NCBI GenBank assembly: GCA_021797675.1
Contig: JAJZZH010000100.1
Span: 1-40,370 of the forward strand
Direction: 5' to 3'
DNA: 40,370 bases
From: Bacillota bacterium
GTDB taxonomy: Bacteria; Bacillota; Sulfobacillia; Sulfobacillales; Sulfobacillaceae
A program made the translations under genes and the position numbers. Below, in pieces: positions 34,774 through 40,370 of the stretch; within the stretch, counting starts at the first letter, position 1; each line of letters begins with the position of its first letter. The notes below the pieces were generated by a model. The model saw only the letters and a list, made by a program, of their open reading frames with translations, did not search any database and was not told the origin of the DNA.

Positions 34774-35112
34774 TTTCACGCTTGGCGCCTCTATACCACG
34801 ACGTTTAGCTGGCCCGAGGTCGACGGGAACGTTGACCTGGGCGTTGCCGGCAGCCAGAATATCACTCCTGCGTGGTTTCGAACGCTTGACGGCGGCAAGC
34901 GCTGGACGTCCGTGGCACTACCACCGGACGCACCCGGCGATCATCGGGCCGCCACCATTCATCGTCTAAGGCCCGCCGACGTTTGTGAACCGGAATGTGG
35001 GGTTCTTGAGCCTGGGGGCACCCCGTGCACTCAAATTTACCGTACGGCGAACGCCGGTAAGACTTGGCTGCCGATGACAACCACCCCGGTGCCCTCGGGA
35101 AAGGTTATAAAA
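34774..35112 (+). pseudogene. fragment of a BNR-repeat protein
   Basis: In one plus-strand frame, without start and after an in-frame stop, the sequence reads WFRTLDGGKRWTSVALP and later IYRTANAGKTWLPMTTT. These are two Asp-box (BNR) motifs about 70 residues apart, as in sialidase-like or photosystem-stability-factor-like propellers. Between them lies a Cys-containing loop, CEPECGVLEPGG. Protein-like sequence stops where a perfect hairpin and dispersed repeat B begin, suggesting truncation by that element. It begins 35 bases after the unknown secreted protein and may once have been part of a neighbouring gene. Confidence 0.6.
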
Positions 35113-35145
35113 TCCAGCCGAGAAAAGCTGTCGGCTGGATTTTAT
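35107..35145. repeat. perfect 15-bp hairpin at the edge of repeat B
   Basis: ATAAAATCCAGCCGA and TCGGCTGGATTTTAT pair perfectly around the 9-base loop GAAAAGCTG, with further wobble pairs outside. It marks the junction of the BNR fragment and repeat B. It could be a transcription terminator or an element terminus. Confidence 0.7.
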
Positions 35146-35361
35146 GGCTATGGGCAATCTCAGGTTGGATTTTCCCGTTTTTTAGCCCAAGCCGCCCTCG
35201 GCCGCAATCCCGTCCCAGGTTGGAACGGACGCTCCGTGCTGCAAGGATTTTTGTGCCTCGTAGGTTGGAAACGCAAGCGGACGGCTTTCTGTGATGGGGC
35301 ACCTAATCGTGGATCACAACGATGGGGAGATGTCAGGTGCCAGTGCGCTGACGCCCCCGTC
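35145..35361 (+). repeat. dispersed ~220-bp repeat, copy B (candidate ncRNA)
   Basis: This copy matches 14381-14600 in the same orientation with few gaps. Conserved blocks are spread over the whole length, while codon frames are not conserved, favouring RNA or DNA function over protein. The strong hairpin of copy A is not kept exactly here (TGGATCACAACGATGGGGAG replaces it). No nuclease or transposase gene adjoins it. Confidence 0.6.
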
Positions 35362-35395
35362 CGTCGATGACCCGCTACATACCGTAACGTGGTGA

Positions 35396-35641
35396 TTACC
35401 GCGGTATTCCCGAGATACCGAACACTAATTTAAACGCCCGACGATTCTTGTTCATCATCTTCAAGCCCTCGTTACTACTTAAAATCCATACGGTCTTGCC
35501 CATCCAACAACGAAAATAAATGCCATAAACCCGGCTGAAGGGTCGGATTCCCCTTACCTCGTTTTCCGTTCCATCAGGATGCTCAACTTCTGTGCGTACC
35601 CACCACGTATTTCCGATTCCGATTTCGACATACTGCTTCAT
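35396..35641 (-). CDS. DUF3977-like small protein
   Basis: This 81-residue protein begins KQYVEIGIGNTWWVRTE and continues EVRGIRPF, WMGKTVWIL and NRRAFKLVFGI. The arrangement recalls the DUF3977 family of short Bacillota proteins, whose function is unknown. GGAG lies six bases before the ATG at 35641. It is compact, rich in aromatic and beta-forming residues, and has no signal peptide or membrane helix. It sits about 130 bases downstream of the HIT gene on the same strand. The family assignment comes from memory of the pattern. Confidence 0.6.
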   Translation of the reverse strand: MKQYVEIGIGNTWWVRTEVEHPDGTENEVRGIRPFSRVYGIYFRCWMGKTVWILSSNEGLKMMNKNRRAFKLVFGISGIPR

Positions 35642-35770
35642 CGCCAACTCCGAATGCGATATTGTCTAGCAAGGTTCTCTGCTGAACGGACGCAGATGAG
35701 GATTTGCCCTGGGACACTCATCCGTCTAAGTCGGTCAGACACCGAGACCAGACTCTTCGCCGAAAATCGC

Positions 35771-36241
35771 TTAACGGTCATATTCCTCGATGAGTTTCTC
35801 CAGTCGCTGGGTAATGTTGGTCCGCATGGCTCCATGGAGCGCTTCCGTATATTGCAACGTCGGCATCCGCCACATTTCGGTGGGGTAGTGCCACACCGGA
35901 CGGTGCCTCCGTTCTTCCGGCTCCCAGATGTACCGGGGAACCACGTGAGCGTGAAGAAATTCGTCGGAGTTCCCGTAAATCGCATAATTCATGCGCCAAG
36001 GGTGGCACACATCGGCCACGGCTTGGCCTAACCGTGCCATATCGGCCAAATATTGGTTGCGGTCAGCAATCCTCAGGTCTTCCAACGCATTGACCTTCGG
36101 ATAGGCCAGCAACACACAATACCCCGGCAGAAATTGCGTATCACCGATGACCGCATAGCCGCTTTGCATTCGGGCCAGGACCATCGGATTCTTCCCTCGT
36201 TCTATCGCCCCAAATCGGTCCTGCTTCCATTCTTCGTTCAT
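35771..36241 (-). CDS. HIT-family nucleotide hydrolase/transferase
   Basis: This 156-residue protein has the HIT core: YCVLLAYPKVNALEDL near residue 41, then the triad segment FLHAHVVPRY. His97 aligns with the nucleophile and His99 with the last His of HxHxHxx; the first His is replaced by Phe95. The following IWEPEERRHRPVWHYP is typical of a HIT subgroup with a longer C-terminus. Members hydrolyse dinucleoside polyphosphates or adenylated substrates in the cytoplasm. The ATG at 36241 has AAAGGG eleven bases ahead. It is divergent from the SNF2 gene. Confidence 0.82.
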   Translation of the reverse strand: MNEEWKQDRFGAIERGKNPMVLARMQSGYAVIGDTQFLPGYCVLLAYPKVNALEDLRIADRNQYLADMARLGQAVADVCHPWRMNYAIYGNSDEFLHAHVVPRYIWEPEERRHRPVWHYPTEMWRMPTLQYTEALHGAMRTNITQRLEKLIEEYDR

Positions 36242-36667
36242 CCGCAGTCAGCCCTTTCATGGTCATTTGCCTCACCTCGTCTTGTTCTCATCGAATTCGT
36301 GCATGTCCATGCCGACATTCCAGCGAAGCTTGAGTCCTCCTAACGCGAGGTTTCGACAAACTTAGTGGGCATTCCTGCCAGTATGTGCATAAAGGCCCCA
36401 CCTCGGGCGGCTGATCCAACCACGTCTTGCACAATACAGCCGTTTATTCGGCAGACCCATCCAACCCTAGATTGCAAATAGCCGATTTCATAACCACGAG
36501 GGCGTCGGCGCTGAAAAGGTCACCGGTTTGCCTAAGCCGGGAAAGGGCGGGCATAATGTTCAAAGAATGGTCAGCGTAGTATTAAACGAATATTTTGAAG
36601 TCCATTCCGCGGCATGTCGAACCTGTATACTATCGCTAAGCATACTCATTCGGAGGGGTCGTACCTC
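36242..36667. other. divergent intergenic region
   Basis: This 426-base region separates the HIT gene from the SNF2 gene. The plus-strand part near 36580-36660 is A+T-richer and holds TATACT at about 36625, a possible -10 for the helicase gene with no good -35. No gene is supported. Confidence 0.35.
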
Positions 36668-39600
36668 ATGTCCAAGTATAAGTATCTGCATAGTATTGCG
36701 CCGTTGGTGGGATTTGATTCGTTCACCGAAGGATACCGATTGTGGTTGAACGGACACATATATCTCGCTGCCCTGCCCGAACCCCGACACTGGATCTGGA
36801 AAACCTATCTGCCAGGTAGTTCGGTGACCATTCACGCCACCGCCGAGAGCGGTCAGTTGACGGTGAGCTGTGACTGCGGTCACGGCAATCAAGCGGGTTG
36901 GTGCGTTCACATGGTTGCAGCGGCGATCGGAGTCGAGTCGATTGAAAGCAAGATTCCCATTCATCTCCCAGACTTTTACGACATGGAGCCGCCCGAGCAA
37001 ATTAGCAATTTTGACCGTAGTCGGGTCCAAAACCTGCTCACCGGATTGGCGCCGGCCACGGACCCGCGAATGCCGTCTCATCCTCGGACGCGCCTACGTG
37101 CACAGTTCAACCTTTTTTGCAGCCAGACCTCCCAAAATCAGCAAGTGTCCAACATATTCCTCAGCCTCGCCATCGGACCGTCGCGAGCTTACTTGATTAA
37201 AAATGTACGCAGGTTCTTAACCCTGGAACTGGATAAGTCGACCATCGCCTTGTCTAAGGCGTTCACTTACGACCCCTCGCTGCATACGTTCAGTCGTGAG
37301 GACCGCGAAGCGTTCGAGCTGTTGCTCAGTCTGCAGCATCGTTCGGATGTGCACGTGGATTACTATTCGCCTCGAGGATATGGGCTGCCCGGCACCGCGG
37401 AACGATATTTTAAGATTACGCCCTTGGCCTGGGACAGGCTGTGGCCCGTCCTGCGAAACACCACGTTCACCGTTAATCAAACTGCGGTCAGCGTAAAACC
37501 GCTTCCCCTGCCCTTGCGGTTTCACCTTGAGCAATTGGCTGACGAAGTCTATCGTTTCTCGGCCGAAGGCTTGCACACTTTGATGGTTCTACCCGCCTAT
37601 CACTTCGCCGTGGCGGGAAATGCCGTCTACGATATTCCCGACGAGTTAGGCAAGCCGCTCGAGGATTTGAGGGCCATTATCACCCAGCAGAACACGGCAA
37701 GCGTCAAGCTCCCCAAATCTTCCCTAGAAGGATTCATGGCTAAGGTGGTTCCCCTCACTCGACAACTGGGCGTCGTAGAGGTCGCCACCACGGTCGCGGA
37801 ACAGATGCTACAGGCCCCCTTAACCGCACGTCTCTTTCTCGATTGGCAGGAAGACAAGCTCGTGGCGCGCGTGGAGTTTGGCTATGGCACGGTCAGCATC
37901 GATCCGCTGGCTAGGCGCGAGCCGGGATCCCAAGAGACGCGCGTTGTCTTGCGCGACCGAGCGGGAGAAGGGAAAATTTTGACCCTGCTGGCCGACCATG
38001 GGTTCGAGGTCAAAAACCAGTGCTTCGCGCTGGCTGATGAAGTGCGCGTGTTTGAATTCATGACTGATGGTATTTCGAACCTTGAGACGATGTTGGAAGT
38101 CTATGCCACGGATCGCTTTGATCGGATGATGTATCACTCCCCCTCAACCCCCAAGGCCCGTGTCGACCTAAACGCCACCATGGATTGGCTAGAGATTTCT
38201 TTCGAGGTGGGAGATTTGGACCAGGCGGAGATCCAAGGGCTCCTCAGATCCTTAGTCGAAAAGCGGCCTTATCATCGTTTGCAGTCAGGACGGTTTCTTT
38301 CGCTGCAGGATCCCGACTTTCAGGGCATTCGTGGGTTAGTCGCCGACCTCGACCTCAAAGGTCGTGAGATATCTGCAAACATCATCAAACTTCCTGCCTT
38401 GAGAGGGCTAGGCCTTTTAGACGCAACGCAAGAATCTTCGAGCGTTCGACTAGGCAAACTGCTGCGGCGTTGGCTCGACGACTTGAAACATCCCGAGAAC
38501 CTAGACACGAGTGAACCTGAGAGCCTGCGACATATTCTAAGGGACTATCAACGCTTTGGCATGCAATGGATGAAGACGCTGACCCATTATGGATTTGGGG
38601 GCATTTTGGCCGATGACATGGGTCTCGGCAAGACCCTCCAAAGCATCGCCTTTTTATTGTCGGAACACGAAGAAGGCAAGCTTAAGGATCCTGCGCTGGT
38701 TTTGTGCCCGGCGTCTTTGATGTACAACTGGGAGCGAGAGTTTCAGACCTTCGCACCGAGTTTAAAGGTGATCGTTGTGGGGGGAATTCCCGAGGAGCGC
38801 GAGCGCATTCTCGCGTCGTCACCCGACTATGACGTGTTAATTACCTCGTATCCGCTCTTGCTCCGCGATATCGCATGGTATCAATCGCACCAGTTTCATG
38901 CGCTTATCGCTGACGAGGCGCAGACCATAAAGAACCGAGCGACCAAGACCGCGCAAAATGTCGCCTCGGTCCAAAGTCCCCGCCGCATTGCCCTGACTGG
39001 TACGCCCGTGGAAAATTCGCTTGACGACCTCTGGTCCATCTTTCACGCCATCTTTCCCGAACTTTTTGCTAGCCAAGAGGCCTTTTCACGAATGACGCCG
39101 GAGGCGGTCGCCAAACGCGTGCGTCCCTTTCTCCTTCGACGCTTGAAAAAAGACGTCTTGAAGGAATTACCGGATAAGATCGAAACGGTCGAGACCTCAG
39201 AACTGACCACGGAACAGCGCAAGCTTTACGTGGGCTACTTGCAACAATTGCGTGATGAGGCCAGAGAAAGCATCGCAGGGGCTGGGTTCGGAGCCAGTCG
39301 GTTCAAAATCCTGGCCGGTCTAACGCGCCTTCGCCAGATTTGCTGCCATCCCGGTCTCTTCGTCGAAAACTATGAAGGAGAATCCGGAAAACTAGACTTG
39401 CTGATGGAGATCGTCGACGAAGCCATGGCGTCGAATCGCAGGATGCTCATCTTTTCTCAATTTACCTCCATGCTGGCGATTATTCGAGGGAAATTGGAGA
39501 TGCGGTCGTGGCCCTTTTACTATCTGGACGGAGACACGCCCACTCGTGAACGGCTGGGTTTGACTGAAGGTTTTAACCGCGGAGAACGCCCTATCTTCCT

Positions 39601-39895
39601 CATATCCTTGAAAGCCGGAGGCACCGGCCTTAATTTAACCGGAGCGGATACGGTCATTTTGTACGATCTGTGGTGGAATCCTGCCGTGGAAGAACAGGCG
39701 GCAGACCGGGCCCACCGAATTGGGCAGAAAAATGTCGTCCAAGTCATTCGGCTGATCACCAAAGGCACCATCGAGGAGAAGATGTATGAGCTCCAAGAGA
39801 AAAAACGCGACCTCATCGACCGGGTGGTCCAAGCGAACGAGCAAGGGTTAGGAGCGCTAACCGAGGACGATGTCCGTGAACTCCTAACCCTATAG
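36668..39895 (+). CDS. SWIM-domain SNF2-family DNA translocase/helicase
   Basis: This 1075-residue protein has an N-terminal SWIM zinc finger (Cys68, Cys70, Cys79, His81 in VSCDCGHG and WCVHM), a long unrecognised middle and a C-terminal SNF2 ATPase. Motif I is ADDMGLGKTLQS (about residue 648), motif II ADEAQTIKN (about 747), motif III TGTPVENSLDDLW, motif V GGTGLNLTGAD and motif VI RAHRIGQKN. Such bacterial proteins (HepA/RapA2-like) move along double-stranded DNA and remodel protein-DNA complexes. The ATG at 36668 has GGAGGGG eleven bases upstream; the ATG at 36614 lies before it without a site. No restriction, methylase or other defence gene accompanies it here, so housekeeping chromatin or transcription work is as likely as defence. 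Confidence 0.9.
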   Translation: MSKYKYLHSIAPLVGFDSFTEGYRLWLNGHIYLAALPEPRHWIWKTYLPGSSVTIHATAESGQLTVSCDCGHGNQAGWCVHMVAAAIGVESIESKIPIHLPDFYDMEPPEQISNFDRSRVQNLLTGLAPATDPRMPSHPRTRLRAQFNLFCSQTSQNQQVSNIFLSLAIGPSRAYLIKNVRRFLTLELDKSTIALSKAFTYDPSLHTFSREDREAFELLLSLQHRSDVHVDYYSPRGYGLPGTAERYFKITPLAWDRLWPVLRNTTFTVNQTAVSVKPLPLPLRFHLEQLADEVYRFSAEGLHTLMVLPAYHFAVAGNAVYDIPDELGKPLEDLRAIITQQNTASVKLPKSSLEGFMAKVVPLTRQLGVVEVATTVAEQMLQAPLTARLFLDWQEDKLVARVEFGYGTVSIDPLARREPGSQETRVVLRDRAGEGKILTLLADHGFEVKNQCFALADEVRVFEFMTDGISNLETMLEVYATDRFDRMMYHSPSTPKARVDLNATMDWLEISFEVGDLDQAEIQGLLRSLVEKRPYHRLQSGRFLSLQDPDFQGIRGLVADLDLKGREISANIIKLPALRGLGLLDATQESSSVRLGKLLRRWLDDLKHPENLDTSEPESLRHILRDYQRFGMQWMKTLTHYGFGGILADDMGLGKTLQSIAFLLSEHEEGKLKDPALVLCPASLMYNWEREFQTFAPSLKVIVVGGIPEERERILASSPDYDVLITSYPLLLRDIAWYQSHQFHALIADEAQTIKNRATKTAQNVASVQSPRRIALTGTPVENSLDDLWSIFHAIFPELFASQEAFSRMTPEAVAKRVRPFLLRRLKKDVLKELPDKIETVETSELTTEQRKLYVGYLQQLRDEARESIAGAGFGASRFKILAGLTRLRQICCHPGLFVENYEGESGKLDLLMEIVDEAMASNRRMLIFSQFTSMLAIIRGKLEMRSWPFYYLDGDTPTRERLGLTEGFNRGERPIFLISLKAGGTGLNLTGADTVILYDLWWNPAVEEQAADRAHRIGQKNVVQVIRLITKGTIEEKMYELQEKKRDLIDRVVQANEQGLGALTEDDVRELLTL

Positions 39896-40134
39896 CGAAG
39901 GTGCGCCATGTCGGGAAACGAATATGCTGGGGGGTGCATCTTATCTTGGTGAGTCTATATGTCTGGTACGAACTGGGAAGTAGCGAAGTGCCTGCCGAAC
40001 GCTATGACACCTCCCTGCCGGCGAGACGTCCCGCCAACCGACGTTTCCAACCAATGCCGATGCATGGTGGTATGGAAGGGAAGTGGACGTCTCCCCTGGT
40101 GGAGTTTGCGGTTTTTTTCGAAGACCGATGCGGA

Positions 40135-40370
40135 TCATCCTGCTTCCGATAAGATCCGGAGAATTTCCGGGGTAATTTTCGAGGATAGGGCTTCTGGTTC
40201 TGGTGCGGTTTCCCCCAAAATTCGGTCGGTCCACACCGTCGTGCGCAGGGTGGCTAGGGCGTCCAAGAACGAGGGGTGTTCCTTGCGAGAATACCACGGC
40301 TGTTTCGTGACGGTCGGCTGGTCGCCTTGCGTCAACAGGTACCACAGCCACACCAAGCCATAGGTCAAAA
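40135..40370 (-). CDS. C-terminal part of a probable transposase (cut by window edge)
   Basis: An open frame enters from the right edge and ends at 40135. It includes YGLVWLWYLLTQGD and HPSFLDALATLRTTVWTDRI. The latter resembles the C-terminal segment of DDE transposases, where a short helix with ATLRxxxW is common, but the IS family cannot be named from 78 residues. The element's left end should lie in the 239 bases between the SNF2 stop and this gene; I could not identify its terminal repeat. It may be intact or already decayed beyond the edge. Confidence 0.5.
   Translation of the reverse strand, partial: LTYGLVWLWYLLTQGDQPTVTKQPWYSRKEHPSFLDALATLRTTVWTDRILGETAPEPEALSSKITPEILRILSEAG

Noticed and set aside
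36668-39895. Calling the SNF2 gene part of a defence system
   Set aside because: No nuclease, methyltransferase, PLD or other partner lies in the window, so a defence label would be guesswork.

Overview
The window is G+C-rich bacterial chromosome. Purine-rich Shine-Dalgarno sites of the AGGAGGTGAT type, GTG and TTG starts, signal peptides without outer-membrane features, and an ABC-based sugar and peptide economy suggest a Bacillota (Firmicutes) member, perhaps a Sulfobacillus- or Alicyclobacillus-like environmental or thermophilic lineage. The phylum is inferred from gene style; there is no rRNA or other marker to fix it. Nearly all metabolic genes lie on the minus strand in two large catabolic clusters.

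Cluster 1 (about 12.3 kb down to 1.1 kb, minus strand) reads as an alpha-1,6-glucan (isomalto-oligosaccharide/dextran) utilisation operon. In order it encodes a sugar-binding protein, a ROK repressor, two CUT1 sugar ABC permeases, a GH13 oligo-1,6-glucosidase-type enzyme, a secreted GH66 enzyme and a second GH66 enzyme without a signal peptide. A good sigma-70-type promoter with a palindromic candidate operator precedes it. No sugar ABC ATPase is present, so a shared one is presumably encoded elsewhere.

The middle (about 13.0-16.9 kb) holds single genes: a PRiA4/ORF-3-like protein, a transglutaminase-like protein, a NUDIX hydrolase and a DJ-1/PfpI-like protein.

Cluster 2 (30.7 kb down to 17.2 kb, minus strand) looks like a cell-wall sugar (MurNAc/muropeptide) scavenging locus. 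It encodes a CehA/McbA-type PHP metallohydrolase, a class-C beta-lactamase-fold serine hydrolase, a ROK regulator, an oligopeptide-type binding protein, NamZ (DUF1343, exo-N-acetylmuramidase), MupG (6-phospho-N-acetylmuramidase, DUF871), and OppB, OppC, OppD and OppF. NamZ and MupG beside an Opp-type importer, with no PTS MurP and no MurQ here, is the most interesting arrangement in the window.

From 30.8 to 35.4 kb are remnants of secreted BNR-repeat proteins on both strands around an intact secreted protein of unknown function. A roughly 220-bp repeat, present also at 14.38 kb in the same orientation, abuts one remnant and is a candidate structured RNA or small mobile unit. The right end carries a DUF3977-like small protein, a HIT hydrolase, a SWIM-SNF2 helicase and the C-terminus of a probable transposase cut by the window edge. 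The left end carries an IS200/IS605-like terminal hairpin remnant just ahead of a small IsdG/HmoA-like monooxygenase. Several G+C-rich tracts of 0.4-0.9 kb show no convincing gene.
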